Positions 17,694 through 26,993 of a stretch of 57,710 nucleotides of DNA are shown piece by piece. The notes under the pieces were generated by a model. It searched no databases and was not told the origin of the DNA. It saw only the letters and a program-made list of their open reading frames with translations. Source of the stretch: Akkermansia muciniphila (lineage in GTDB: Bacteria; Verrucomicrobiota; Verrucomicrobiia; Verrucomicrobiales; V1-33); assembly GCA_945861415.1 (NCBI GenBank), contig CAMAUV010000028.1, positions 1 to 57,710 on the forward strand, in the 5' to 3' direction. How positions within the stretch are numbered: the stretch's first letter is position 1; each line of letters starts with the position of its first letter. The position numbers were made by a program, and so were the translations under genes.

Positions 17694-18863
17694 ATGACCC
17701 TTCATTTGCTGGCAGCTTCCGGAGATAACAGTTCCTCCGCCATATATGTAATCCTGACAGGCGTCGTCTGCACGGTGCTCGGATGGTGGCTGCGCAAGAC
17801 TTTGGCTCATCCGTCGCAGGAACCGGTTCAGACTCCGTTGGACTCCGTGCCTGGCAAGCTCGCGCAGTTGGAGGAAAAGCTTGCCACCGTTCGCGAAGAA
17901 ACCGCCGCGGCAAAGCTCGGACACGTGGAGGCAGCCCGAAAGAACGCGGCGCTCGAATCCCGCGCTAACGCCGCCGAGGCCGCCCGCGAGAAAGCGGAGC
18001 GGGAACGTGACACTCTCCGCGCTCGAGCCGATGCCGCAGAGGAAATTCACCGCCGCAGCGCACAGCGCGAAAGCGAGCACCAGAAGGTCCTTGATTCACT
18101 CGCAGCAGCGGAATTGAATCTCAAAGGCGCCCGTATCGCCGAAAGCCAAGCTCAGGAGCGCGCCGCTATAGCCGAGGCGGCGCTCACCCGCTCTGAATCC
18201 GGACCCGGGTTAGACCCGGAGTTATTGGCGGCCGTGGAGAAGCAATTGGGCGAGACGCGCCGATTGCTCCAAGACGCCGAAGCGGACGCGGCCACTCAAA
18301 GACTACAACTGGCGGAGTCTCGTGCCCAGTTAACCGCCCTCGCCGGCGACGAAGCTCTCGCCGCTCTCCGCCGTTCTGCTGCACGCGCAGAGGATGACAA
18401 ACGCGCCGCCTGTGATCGGACAGCCCAAATCCAGCGCGAACTCGATTCAGCGCTCGCCCGCATCACCCAGTTGGAAGCCGCTGCCGTCACTCTGCAGTCC
18501 AAAATCTCAGGGCCACCGCCGGAGCTGGCTGAGGCCAAAGCCGATGCCGCCCGCACCCGGGTCGCGCTCAAATTCGCCGAGGACGCCACGGCTAAAGTCC
18601 GGCAGGAACTGGATGCCGTCGCCGCCCGTGCGCGAGGTCTCGAGTCCACGCTCAACGCGACGCGGCAGGCCAGCGCCTCGCTAACTTCTACTGGCGCTGA
18701 CCTCGCCGAGGCGCTGCGGACCATCGACTCTCTCAAGGACGATATCAAGTCAGCCCGCGACGAAATCCGCAAACTCAAGAACGACGCCCCGCACCGCAAA
18801 CCGCGCCCCATTCTCACCTCCCCGCGCCCCGCTAGCAGTCCGCCTGTGCAACCGGGGGCGTGA
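17694..18863 (+). CDS. Membrane-anchored coiled-coil protein
   Basis: The product is 389 residues from ATG 17694 (MTLHLLAASGDNSSSAIYVI); the frame is open 24 codons further upstream without coding character. A single N-terminal membrane helix spans about residues 16-34 (AIYVILTGVVCTVLGWWL). The rest is a long coiled coil rich in Ala, Glu, Arg and Lys, for example KLAQLEEKLATVREETAAAK and EAAREKAERERDTLRARADA, ending in a basic, Pro-rich tail (HRKPRPILTSPRPASSPP). No ATPase motif is present, so it is not an SMC protein despite similar composition. Envelope organisation or a scaffold role would fit, but nothing shows it. It is followed 57 bp later by a secreted PQQ propeller on the same strand. 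Confidence 0.8.
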   Translation: MTLHLLAASGDNSSSAIYVILTGVVCTVLGWWLRKTLAHPSQEPVQTPLDSVPGKLAQLEEKLATVREETAAAKLGHVEAARKNAALESRANAAEAAREKAERERDTLRARADAAEEIHRRSAQRESEHQKVLDSLAAAELNLKGARIAESQAQERAAIAEAALTRSESGPGLDPELLAAVEKQLGETRRLLQDAEADAATQRLQLAESRAQLTALAGDEALAALRRSAARAEDDKRAACDRTAQIQRELDSALARITQLEAAAVTLQSKISGPPPELAEAKADAARTRVALKFAEDATAKVRQELDAVAARARGLESTLNATRQASASLTSTGADLAEALRTIDSLKDDIKSARDEIRKLKNDAPHRKPRPILTSPRPASSPPVQPGA

Positions 18864-18920
18864 AGCGTGCAGCGCTGAGTTTACTTGCAGACCTCGCGAT
18901 GATACGCCACACTTGCGTGC

Positions 18921-20165
18921 ATGCGAACTTCATTACTACTTCTTTCCAGTCTCGTCGTCATCTCCGCCGCCCGTGCAGAATGGAACCAGTGGCGCGGAGC
19001 TCAGCGCGATGGCGTTTCCTCTGAAAAGGGCCTTCTTCAATCCTGGCCCAAAGACGGACCTAAACTGGCATGGAGCATCGAAGGAGTCGGACGTGGCATG
19101 GCTTCCACCTCCATCGCCGACGGCAGAATTTTCACTATGGGGGAACGCAAAGGCCAGCAGCAGGTGATCGCCTTCGATGCCGCGACTCGGAAGGAACTCT
19201 GGGCCACGATGGTTAGTTCGAAAGGTGGCGAGCCGCGCTGCACACCTACCGTTTCCGGAGGCATGGTCTATGTGCTGAGCGATGACGGCGAGATCCTATG
19301 CTGCACCGCAACGGACGGCAAGGAAGTCTGGCGCCGCAGCTACAATAAGGACTTTGGCAGTCCTCCTAAACCCGGCTGGCAATTTAGTGAGTCTCCGTTG
19401 GTGGACGACGGGAAGGTCATCGTCACGCCCGGACACGCGAAGCATTTCATGGTGGCCCTTGATGCAAAGACCGGCACTTCCGTCTGGACGCTCCAAGCAA
19501 CTCTCGAAGGTAATGGTCACGGTGGCGCCGGTTACACGGGAGCCGTAGTCAGCAATGGTGCTGGTGTGAAACAATATGTCACCATGGTCGGCAAAGGCGC
19601 CATTGGTATCGGCGCCGAAGACGGCAAACTGCTCTGGCATTACAACCCCGTAGCTAATGGCACTGCGGTCATTCCCACCCCGCTTGTCTGGGATGACTAT
19701 GTTTTCGTTTCCAGCGGATACCAGACCGGTGCCGCTCTTCTTAAGTTGGTGAAGGATGGAGAAGGCGTCAGGGCGGAGGAGCAGTATTTCCTCAAACATA
19801 AGGAATTCCAAAACCACCACGGGGGCATGGTCCGCGTCGGCAACTATATCTACGCCGGCACCGGACATAACAACGGCTTTCCCATCTGTATCGAGTGGAA
19901 GACCGGCAAAGTCGTTTGGAATAAAGACCGCGGCCCGGGTAAAGAAAGCGCTGCTGTCATCGCCGCCGACGGCCAACTCTTCTTCCGGTATCAGGACGGT
20001 ATAGTGGCCCTCATTGCGGCCAGTCCGTCTGGCTATAAGGAAAACGGAGCATTCAAGCTACCGTCCATCGACGGGCCCTCATGGCCCCACCCGGCCATCG
20101 AGAACGGCAGGCTCTACCTCCGATCGCAAAATGTCCTGATGTGCTTCGATGTGAAGCAGCGCTGA
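18921..20165 (+). CDS. Secreted PQQ-like beta-propeller protein
   Basis: The product is 414 residues with a signal peptide (MRTSLLLLSSLVVISAARA) and the typical mature start WNQWRGAQRDGVS. The body consists of BamB/PQQ-type propeller blades: each pairs a strand such as GGMVYVLSDDGEILCCTATD with a G-K-E-V-W or T-G-K-V-V-W turn (ATRKELWATM, DGKEVWRRSY, KTGTSVWTLQ, EDGKLLWHYN, KTGKVVWNKD). The family is expanded in Planctomycetes and Verrucomicrobia, where most members lack assigned substrates. The quinone-binding residues of true PQQ dehydrogenases cannot be confirmed here. It resembles the decayed propeller at 1987-2866 in type but lacks the EF-hand. Confidence 0.92.
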   Translation: MRTSLLLLSSLVVISAARAEWNQWRGAQRDGVSSEKGLLQSWPKDGPKLAWSIEGVGRGMASTSIADGRIFTMGERKGQQQVIAFDAATRKELWATMVSSKGGEPRCTPTVSGGMVYVLSDDGEILCCTATDGKEVWRRSYNKDFGSPPKPGWQFSESPLVDDGKVIVTPGHAKHFMVALDAKTGTSVWTLQATLEGNGHGGAGYTGAVVSNGAGVKQYVTMVGKGAIGIGAEDGKLLWHYNPVANGTAVIPTPLVWDDYVFVSSGYQTGAALLKLVKDGEGVRAEEQYFLKHKEFQNHHGGMVRVGNYIYAGTGHNNGFPICIEWKTGKVVWNKDRGPGKESAAVIAADGQLFFRYQDGIVALIAASPSGYKENGAFKLPSIDGPSWPHPAIENGRLYLRSQNVLMCFDVKQR

Positions 20166-20244
20166 TGACAGCAGGCTGTGGCTCCACGGGATTTAGTATT
20201 CACGCCAAGATGCGCCCAGCAGCTGACCTTTTAAAGAACTTTGA

Positions 20245-21537
20245 CTAGCGCCTCCGTTCCAAGGTCATGATTCGCTGTCTGGCTTCCTCGGGCAGTCCGG
20301 ATTGATTCATCCATGCGATAGCACCATCCGGATCCTTGCGATAATAAGCTTCTCCGACGCGGGTCAGGGAACTTTCCCTGATGACGGGATCGCTGATGTC
20401 CTGAGCCCATGCGAGGGCCGTGTGAGGATCCTGCCATGCGTAGCCTGAGGCGAAGCCGCTGATGGCGGCATCTCGCTGCGGAGATTTTGGCATCGACATG
20501 AGGTAATCTCCTGCGGCTGCCGGGTCGCTGTCTTCCCAGTCGCCAAAAACTCCGCTGAGGCCCTGCTTTTGTCCGGCGCTGGCGGGAAGGTTTTCCAGCC
20601 AGCCGGCGGCAGCTGTGGGGTTGGACTTAGCCCAGCGTTCACCAACTTGTGCTATAGTCCGGCTGGCAAATTCTTTGTCCGCGTAGCGTTCCGTCCAGCG
20701 GGCGGCGCCTTCAGGGTCGCGCCTCGCATAGGACTCCGCTACTTTGGCCATTGCGTTACCTTTGAGGGGGCCATCGGAAAGAGATTCCGCCCAGCGTGCT
20801 GCCGCTTCGGGGCCTAGTTGTCGCAGGGTGGCATTGGCGACGGTTTCCATCAGCGAACCCGCCTTCGGGTTTCCTTCGGCCCCAAGCCGGATCACGTATT
20901 CCGCTGCCATGGCAGGGTTTTTGTGGGTGAGGCCGGACACCACACTGGCTGCCAGTTCGTGGCGCTTGTCGGCCAATTCAGGCGGGAGATTGTCAAGCAT
21001 GGCCAGCGCTTCTGCGGGATTGGCTGCGGCCCATCCTGTCACCGTTATCGCGAGATCGGCCTCGGGACTCGACTTCGCGCTGGCAAGCGCGGCTTTGCCA
21101 TCAAGAGCCCCCCATGTGTAGTGGAAGTCTCTCCACTGATCAGGCTCGGCTCCGAGGGCGACAAGTTGCTCTCGCACCGAGGCCGCATTTTCGGGCGTGA
21201 GTGATTCCAGCAGGCGCGCGAAAGCGAGGCGGCGGGTGATGGGGTTCCCGTCGCGCAGGGCCTGCTGAATCAAAGACGTCAGGTCGCCGCCGGTCGGTTG
21301 GATGGCGCTGAACAAGCTCTCCACAGCACTGACAATGCGGGACTCAACTCGCTCTCCTTTTCCGCCGGAAAAGGGCCCTGCGCCGGTAATGGTTTCTTTT
21401 GCTGCTGCAGCCGTGGAAGCTCCGGCTATAGCAGCTGTGTCGCTGCTGGACACAATGCTGGCCCGGCGAGAGCCGATGCCGAAGGCAAGCATAACTGCGG
21501 CGGCCCAGCAACTGTGGATAAGAAGTCCTTTTTTCAT
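20245..21537 (-). CDS. Exported helical-repeat protein, unknown function
   Basis: The product is 430 residues. The N-terminus (MKKGLLIHSCWAAAVMLAFG) is a signal peptide or anchor, followed by an Ala/Ser/Thr-rich linker. From about residue 130 there are about eight degenerate repeats of roughly 30-36 residues with the pattern A-x-x-W-A-x-x-(D/N)-P-x-x-A-x-x-(W/Y)-(L/A), for example ITVTGWAAANPAEALAMLDN, VAESYARRDPEGAARWTERY, VGERWAKSNPTAAAGWLENL, FASGYAWQDPHTALAWAQDI and VGEAYYRKDPDGAIAWMNQS. These look like antiparallel helix pairs similar to TPR or Sel1 repeats. Proteins of this type recur in Verrucomicrobia, but I know no function. It converges with the propeller gene at 18921 and appears monocistronic. 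Confidence 0.8.
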   Translation of the reverse strand: MKKGLLIHSCWAAAVMLAFGIGSRRASIVSSSDTAAIAGASTAAAAKETITGAGPFSGGKGERVESRIVSAVESLFSAIQPTGGDLTSLIQQALRDGNPITRRLAFARLLESLTPENAASVREQLVALGAEPDQWRDFHYTWGALDGKAALASAKSSPEADLAITVTGWAAANPAEALAMLDNLPPELADKRHELAASVVSGLTHKNPAMAAEYVIRLGAEGNPKAGSLMETVANATLRQLGPEAAARWAESLSDGPLKGNAMAKVAESYARRDPEGAARWTERYADKEFASRTIAQVGERWAKSNPTAAAGWLENLPASAGQKQGLSGVFGDWEDSDPAAAGDYLMSMPKSPQRDAAISGFASGYAWQDPHTALAWAQDISDPVIRESSLTRVGEAYYRKDPDGAIAWMNQSGLPEEARQRIMTLERRR

Positions 21538-21796
21538 TGCAGATCAGAAGTGAATATAATGCGGCAGCATCATCGTGAATCTTCCCAGTGCAGCCACCCG
21601 CAGGCATCCATTACGCAGCAGATCCTCGGTTGTATCATTCCACAATGCGGGTCGCTTTAAATGGCAGATATCGCTTGGCGGCCTGATTCGTGAATGGTGT
21701 TCCTTTGAAGTCTGCCCTATCCAGTTAATCCGCAACCCTCAAGTGAGCATCTACATTGACCTTGAGGAGTTGGCAGCTAGGATGACAGTGTCCGGG

Positions 21797-22234
21797 TCAT
21801 GGTTTGGTTTGTTCCACGGACATTTTCTTATTATCCTGCTCAGAAGGGGGAATTTGGGCCGCGGTGGCTGGTGTTGAAATCCACATCCACAGGCCGACGC
21901 CGATCATGACGGCGGCGAATAGCCGGGTGAGAGTGTCGTTCTGGAGATTCTTCATGTAGCCAGCGCCAAACCATGAGGCGACAACACTGCCGGCAGCGCA
22001 CGCCGCGAAGAGGGGCCAATGGATGAGCGGGGTAGCCGCCCGCGCATTCTGGATGGTCGCGGCGATACTAGTCAGGACGATGACGGCCAGCGAGGTGGCG
22101 ATTGCTTCTTTTTGGCCCAGTTTTAGCACACCTGTGAATAAAGGTACCATCAGGATGCCGCCGCCGACGCCACAAAGGGCACCTAGCAGCCCTGCTGAGA
22201 TACCGATGATGAGACCGAAGAGAGCGAATTTCAT
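21797..22234 (-). CDS. Half-size TauE/SafE-family membrane protein
   Basis: The product is 145 residues from ATG 22234 (MKFALFGLIIGISAGLLGAL). It contains the hallmark first TauE/SafE repeat: GLLGALCGVGGGILMVPLF, then EAIATSLAVIVLTSIAATIQ and two or three further helices (FAACAAGSVVASWFGAGYM, RLFAAVMIGVGLWMWI), with a polar tail. Usual members have 240-270 residues and two repeats, so this is one repeat and would have to dimerise. Known family roles are export of sulfite, sulfoacetate or related anions. Its ATG overlaps the stop of the upstream fusion gene (ATGA), showing translational coupling with lipid A/LPS enzymes; whether the function is linked is open. Confidence 0.85.
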   Translation of the reverse strand: MKFALFGLIIGISAGLLGALCGVGGGILMVPLFTGVLKLGQKEAIATSLAVIVLTSIAATIQNARAATPLIHWPLFAACAAGSVVASWFGAGYMKNLQNDTLTRLFAAVMIGVGLWMWISTPATAAQIPPSEQDNKKMSVEQTKP

Positions 22235-24168
22235 GCGTAAGCGGGAGCTGGTTGTGATTCTAGTTGGAGAATGGCGATCATTGCGGCGGCAACTCGTTCT
22301 GCGGGCAGTTCCTTCATGCAACGGTGGTCCATGGCACAAGATTGCAGAAAGCATGGACTGCACTCGACATGACGGCGGAGAATGGTGTGGCCGGTACCCA
22401 TGGGGCGCGTGTGCTCCGGCTCAGTGGGTCCGTAGATACCCACGCAGGGAAGTCCCAGTATCGCCGCGAAATGGAGCGCTCCGTTGTCGTTGGCCATCAG
22501 AGCGCAGCAGGTGCTGAGATAAGCTGCCAACTCATCAAGGCCGGTGGTCCCTGTGACATCCGTGGCTGCCGGTCCAATGGCAGCGGCGAGCCGACTACCC
22601 AGCGCTTTTTCCTCAGCGGTGCCGATGATAAGCCACTGCACTTCCGGTGCGGAAGCAGCCACCATCTTTGCGGCGGCGGCAAAACTCTCGACCGGCCAGC
22701 GGCCCGCCTCTCCAGTCCCTCCCGGGGCGATTCCGATGATTTTCCCCAGTCCCGGTCCCGGAGCTCCGGGCAGGAGTTCTGTCAATGTGGGATCATCCAC
22801 ATTAGCTCCCAGCCGAAGGGCGATTCGCAAAAAGTCCCGGCTGCGGTGCACGATGGGCCCCGGATTTTTGCGGGGTGGAATGACGATGTCGAGTCGCCGC
22901 TTCCGGGCGGCTTCGTAGCCGGCGAGCAAAGGCACGCCGCCTTTTCTCAAAGCTTTGGCCCCGGCGCGGTCTTCGGTGAATAAAATGCCGGCCTCGTAGT
23001 TGATTCCCGTGTTGCGGATGATCTTGGCCGCCTCCATAATTCCGGCATCGTCGGGGAACACCAGCACTTCATCCACTTCCGGGTCCTGCCGCCAGAAGTC
23101 CGCGAGGCTCTGACAGGTGAGAACACTGATGCGCGAATCTGGACGCCCCCGGCGGATGGCACGCACGGCAGGGAGCGAAAGGCAGGCGTCCGTGAGCGAA
23201 TCCGGAGCGCGGATGATGATCTCGAAGGGGACAAGATCGGGAATGTCGCGATCATTGCCCAGCGCCATACCACGCTTCGCGTTGGTGAGCAGGAACTCCG
23301 GCTTGGGCGTGCGCCAGCGGTTATGCACCCAGAACCAGTCGGCGGGGGATCTGACGATGATGGCCTCCAGTCTTTCGTTCATAATAGCTGCCGATTCCTC
23401 CGCGCTGAGATGATGTGAAATGCCCGGGATTTCCTCGCCGATCACCACACGCCAGCGGCCCGGTGCTGTGGTGATGACGCCCACTGGCAATATTGGCGCG
23501 CCGGTGCGTTTGGCGATGAGCGCAGGCAGGGTAGTCGTGGATGCGAGTCTCCCAAAGAACGGAGCCCAGACCCCTTTCTCTCCTGCGCGCTGATCGGCCA
23601 GAATCCCCACTACGTGATTTTCCTTCACGTAGGCCGAAGGCGCGTGGAATCCATCTTTGCGATCGAACAGCCTGCAGCCCGTGCGGGCGCGGCACTTCAG
23701 TATGTGCGTATTCACCCATTTGTTGTGCAGTGGCTGATAAAGCCCCCCGCTCGCGCGGCCGCCGGTAGTCGCCTTTGCTTGCGTAAGCACTTCCCAGTTC
23801 CCCATGTGCATCAATACGTATATGGCGCCGGTTCCCTTCTGCATAGCGGCGTTGATATGCTCAACGCCTTCCAGTTCCAGAAGCTTTAGCACGTCTTCTT
23901 CCTTCATGTATGGCATCTTCATGCCGGCGATGAAATTCCCACCGAGATGCCGCATGTGTTCCTTTGCCAGCGCGCAGATTCCTTCCGCACTCTTGCTGGA
24001 GCCAAAAGCGATGGTCAGATTTCGTTCCAGCAGTCTTCGATAGTATGGCGACAGCCAATACCCCAGCGTGCCCAGCATCGCTCCCAGTCGCCATGCCATG
24101 GAGGCAGGCAGCAGGCGGGCGATGGTCTCCACCAAGCGAAATGCGCAGTAGCTTATGAAATCGAGCAT
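22231..24168 (-). CDS. Fused lipid A acyltransferase (LpxL-type) and heptosyltransferase (GT9, WaaF-type)
   Basis: The product has 645 residues and two enzymes in one chain. Residues 1-300 form an LpxL/HtrB-type late acyltransferase: an N-terminal hydrophobic segment, YYRRLLERNLTIAFG, the catalytic H-x4-E as HMGNWE (His121, Glu126), LADQRAGEKGVWAPFFGR and VHNRWR. Residues from about 315 form a family-9 glycosyltransferase: IIIRAPDSLTDACLSLPAVR in place of the usual R-x-x-x-x-G-D-x-x-x-x-x-P-A-x-R start, GIAPGGTGEAGRWP, NDNGALHFAAILGLPCVGIY, GPTEP and the heptosyltransferase-II-like Cys cluster ECSPCFLQSCAMDHRCM. The first enzyme would acylate lipid A and the second extend the inner core, at the cytoplasmic face of the inner membrane. 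The downstream half-size SafE gene overlaps by 4 bp. Confidence 0.92.
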   Translation of the reverse strand: MLDFISYCAFRLVETIARLLPASMAWRLGAMLGTLGYWLSPYYRRLLERNLTIAFGSSKSAEGICALAKEHMRHLGGNFIAGMKMPYMKEEDVLKLLELEGVEHINAAMQKGTGAIYVLMHMGNWEVLTQAKATTGGRASGGLYQPLHNKWVNTHILKCRARTGCRLFDRKDGFHAPSAYVKENHVVGILADQRAGEKGVWAPFFGRLASTTTLPALIAKRTGAPILPVGVITTAPGRWRVVIGEEIPGISHHLSAEESAAIMNERLEAIIVRSPADWFWVHNRWRTPKPEFLLTNAKRGMALGNDRDIPDLVPFEIIIRAPDSLTDACLSLPAVRAIRRGRPDSRISVLTCQSLADFWRQDPEVDEVLVFPDDAGIMEAAKIIRNTGINYEAGILFTEDRAGAKALRKGGVPLLAGYEAARKRRLDIVIPPRKNPGPIVHRSRDFLRIALRLGANVDDPTLTELLPGAPGPGLGKIIGIAPGGTGEAGRWPVESFAAAAKMVAASAPEVQWLIIGTAEEKALGSRLAAAIGPAATDVTGTTGLDELAAYLSTCCALMANDNGALHFAAILGLPCVGIYGPTEPEHTRPMGTGHTILRRHVECSPCFLQSCAMDHRCMKELPAERVAAAMIAILQLESQPAPAYA

Positions 24169-24246
24169 GTGGTGTTATCCTTGGGACTGGTGCTGTATGT
24201 GTTCAAGCCGGGAAGGGGAGATAGAACGAGATGCGGGCCGTTGCGG

Positions 24247-25026
24247 TTATAGATCTGCTCCGAGACCCAGTCCGGGATGCGCCAGTAGTTCCGCGAACAC
24301 TCCCGCCGCGCTCCTGCCCGTCGCGATCACTTCCCCGTGATCCAGTGGCCCCGCGATGCCTGCCGCCCAGTTCGTGAGACACGAAAACGCCGCTACCTCC
24401 ATCCCCAGCGCCCGCGCCTGAATCGCCTCCAGCACCGTGCTCATGCCCACCGCGTCAGTGCCCATCGTGCGCAGCATCCGGATTTCCGCCGGCGTTTCGT
24501 ACTGTGGCCCGCACAGTCCCGCATAGACGCCCTCATGCAGCGTCGTTCCCTGCGCCGCGGAAGCCTCACGAAACCTTCCGCGCAATTCCGCTGCATAGAC
24601 CGAGGACATATCGATGAAGTTCGGCCCGCCGGTCAGCGGAGACTGGCCCGTGAGATTTAAGTGATCCGACAGCATCATCCACTCCCCCGGGGAAAAATCC
24701 GCATTCAGCGTACCCGCCGCATTCGTCAGAATCAGCCGCCGCGTCCCCGCCTCTGCCAGCAGACGCACTCCGGCCGTCACCTCCTGCGCGCTCCAGCCTT
24801 CATACAGATGGACGCGCCCGCTCAACACTGCCACGCGCGCAGAGCCCAGCGTGCCAAGCACCACTTCACCCGCGTGACCAATCACCCGCGATACCGGCAA
24901 TCCTACGTCCTTGAATGGCAATCGCGCCGCCGCATCCAGCCGCTCAGTGAACGAGCCCAGCCCGGAGCCTAGCACAAGGCCGGTCACGGGGGCGAAATTT
25001 TTAAGAGTGGAAATTGCGGCATTCAT
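24247..25026 (-). CDS. Purine nucleoside phosphorylase (trimeric type)
   Basis: The enzyme splits purine nucleosides with phosphate to base and ribose-1-phosphate for salvage. The product is 259 residues, the class II (trimeric) size. Motifs in order: LVLGSGLGSFTE (phosphate loop), RVIGHAGEV with the conserved His, LSGRVHLYEGW, LTNAAGTLNADFSPGEWMML, GVYAGLCGPQYETPAEIRML, TDAVGMSTVLEAIQARALGM with the substrate Met, and FSCLTNWAAGI with the purine-binding Asn. The start at ATG 25026 opens the family sequence. It is 78 bp upstream of the fused LPS gene on the same strand but the functions differ, so a shared transcript would be incidental. Confidence 0.94.
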   Translation of the reverse strand: MNAAISTLKNFAPVTGLVLGSGLGSFTERLDAAARLPFKDVGLPVSRVIGHAGEVVLGTLGSARVAVLSGRVHLYEGWSAQEVTAGVRLLAEAGTRRLILTNAAGTLNADFSPGEWMMLSDHLNLTGQSPLTGGPNFIDMSSVYAAELRGRFREASAAQGTTLHEGVYAGLCGPQYETPAEIRMLRTMGTDAVGMSTVLEAIQARALGMEVAAFSCLTNWAAGIAGPLDHGEVIATGRSAAGVFAELLAHPGLGLGADL

Positions 25027-25135
25027 CCTTACGCACGTGCCGCCAGCCGCGCCGGAACGCAAAAGCATTTCCCGCTGACATGGAACGTGAAACGTCTTGC
25101 GTCCCCGCCTCTCCCGCCCCCATGCGCACGCTACT

Positions 25136-26194
25136 ATGCGAAATTCAAAACTTATCTTTCTTCCCCTCGCCCTTGGACTCGCCGCCCTGCCGCTGCTTCC
25201 TACTCATGCACAGAAATCCGGAGGCAAGGCTGCCGCTCCAGCCAAGGCCATCGCCGACATGACCGCCGCAGCGCGTAACTTCCTCGCCAGTCTCGACGAT
25301 GCGCAGCGTGCCCAAGCTACTTTCAAGCTCGAAGATCCTGAGCGCCAGAATTGGAAATTCACCCCCGTCGAACGCAAAGGCATCACCCTTGAGGCCCTCC
25401 GCCCCGACCAAGACTATCTCGCGCTCGCCCTCCTCAGTTCCGCCATGAGCCCTGAAGGCTATGGCAAGGCCCTCACTATCATGAGTCAGGAGCGCATCCT
25501 CTGGGAACGCGAAAACCAGTCCCCCAAGCGCAACAGCGAGAAATATCACATCCTCATCTTCGGAGAACCCAGCGAGGCAGGCTCATGGAGCTGGCGCTTT
25601 GAAGGTCACCACTTCTCCACAAGCGTCACCATCGCCGGCGGCAAGATGATCAGCCTCACCCCCGCCTTCATGGGCACCAACCCCGGCGAAGTCAAAGAGG
25701 GTCCTCGCAAAGGTCTCCGCGTATTGAGTGAAGAGGAAGACATCGCCCTCGAACTCGTCAAATCTCTTACCGGCGAACAGAAGAATGAAGCCATTCTTCC
25801 CGGTGCCGCCCCCGCTGACGTCATCAGCGGTGAAAAGCCTCAAGCCGAGCGCCTAACTCCCGAAGGTATCCCCTCCTCCAAACTCACCGACACCCAGCGC
25901 GAGTTGCTCTTGAAGGTCCTCAAAGAATACATCGGCCGCTACCGCCCCGACCTCTCCATCCCCGTCGCCACACGCCTAAGCGAAGCCGGTTGGGAAAAAC
26001 TCACCTTCGCATGGATCGGCGGCACCGCCCCCGGAGAGGGAAAATACTACCGTATCCAAAGCCCCGACTTCCTCTTTGAATACGACAACACCCAAAGCAA
26101 CGGCAACCATCCCCATGCAGTCTGGCGCGATATCAACGGAGACTTCGGCGCCGACATTCTCGCCCAGCACATCAAAGAAGCCCACGGCAAGTAG
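25136..26194 (+). CDS. Secreted DUF3500 protein
   Basis: The product is 352 residues from ATG 25136 (MRNSKLIFLPLALGLAALPL); the signal peptide ends near THAQ. The body matches DUF3500: FLASLDDAQRAQATFKLEDP, a WKFTPVERKGI segment, YHILIFGEPSEAGSWSWRFE followed by GHHFSTSVTIAGGKMISLTP and FMGTNPGEVKEG, and GLRVLSEEEDIALELVKSL. The G-H-H-x-S/F-x-x-x-T-I and F-x-G-x-N-P motifs are the family signature. No biochemical function is established for DUF3500. In many PVC genomes these genes lie among secreted degradative enzymes, as here, followed by a DUF1080 protein on the same strand 60 bp later. Confidence 0.9.
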   Translation: MRNSKLIFLPLALGLAALPLLPTHAQKSGGKAAAPAKAIADMTAAARNFLASLDDAQRAQATFKLEDPERQNWKFTPVERKGITLEALRPDQDYLALALLSSAMSPEGYGKALTIMSQERILWERENQSPKRNSEKYHILIFGEPSEAGSWSWRFEGHHFSTSVTIAGGKMISLTPAFMGTNPGEVKEGPRKGLRVLSEEEDIALELVKSLTGEQKNEAILPGAAPADVISGEKPQAERLTPEGIPSSKLTDTQRELLLKVLKEYIGRYRPDLSIPVATRLSEAGWEKLTFAWIGGTAPGEGKYYRIQSPDFLFEYDNTQSNGNHPHAVWRDINGDFGADILAQHIKEAHGK

Positions 26195-26254
26195 CCGCCC
26201 TCTTTGAGAGCCTCTGCTCGCCTTGGCGTCGTTTTGTCCGACTAGCTCATTGCC

Positions 26255-26950
26255 GTGAAAAAACGCCAATTTCTCTCCGCCACGTTCGCCGCTGCCCTCG
26301 CTCCTGCTCTTGCCGTCCGCGCTGAGGAAGATGGATTCACTGCGCTCTTTGACGGCAAAACGCTTAAGGGCTGGAAGAATCCATATACCTTTGGTAAAGC
26401 CGAAATTGTGAACGGCGAGATCCATCTTACGGCGGAAAAGAAATTCTTCCTCGTCTCCGATAAGTCCTACACGGACTTCGTGTTCGAGGCAGAGGTACAC
26501 CTTCCAGAAGGAAAGGCGAACAGCGGCTTCATGTTCCGTGCGCACGTTGAAGGTGCGGGCACGGACCAGGCAAAGGTCTTTGGTTATCAGGCCGAAGTGG
26601 ACGGCGACGAGAAGCGCAAATGGGCCGGCGGTCTCTTCGACGAGGGGCGCCGCAAATGGTTCATCAGTCCCCGGAATGATGCGAAAAAGAACAACGTAGA
26701 GGAAAAGAAAGCGTGCGAGGTAAGCATCGCCGCCTTTCACCTGCGAGCAGGTGACTGCTTCAAGCGCAACGACTGGAACAACTACCGCATCACCTGTCAG
26801 GGGAAGAAGATCAAAATTGAGGTCAACGGTGTGGTGACTACCGATGTGCAGGATGACATGGACGCCATGGGTCCTTTGGGCATCCAGCACCATGGCGAAA
26901 AGGGCGCGGTTTACCGCTTCCGCAATCTCCGTATCATAGAGCTAAATTAG
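26255..26950 (+). CDS. Secreted DUF1080 protein (3-keto-disaccharide hydrolase family)
   Basis: The product is 231 residues and starts with GTG. The N-terminus MKKRQFLSATFAAALAPALA is a signal peptide with Tat-like basic start. The mature part is a single DUF1080 domain (concanavalin-like jelly roll): FTALFDGKTLKGWKN opens it, followed by FVFEAEVHLPEGKANSGFMF, VFGYQAEVDG, RRKWFISP, NDWNNYRITCQGKKIKIEVN and GPLGIQHHGEKGAVYRFRNL. Some family members act on 3-keto-glycosides, but most are uncharacterised and often occur as modules in larger proteins, as in the 1493-residue protein at 27925. It may be cotranscribed with the DUF3500 gene upstream and the LolD-like gene 43 bp downstream. Confidence 0.93.
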   Translation: MKKRQFLSATFAAALAPALAVRAEEDGFTALFDGKTLKGWKNPYTFGKAEIVNGEIHLTAEKKFFLVSDKSYTDFVFEAEVHLPEGKANSGFMFRAHVEGAGTDQAKVFGYQAEVDGDEKRKWAGGLFDEGRRKWFISPRNDAKKNNVEEKKACEVSIAAFHLRAGDCFKRNDWNNYRITCQGKKIKIEVNGVVTTDVQDDMDAMGPLGIQHHGEKGAVYRFRNLRIIELN

Positions 26951-26993
26951 CCGAGGGCTTGCATCGCCGCGCGATTGCGTCAAGGATTGGCTC

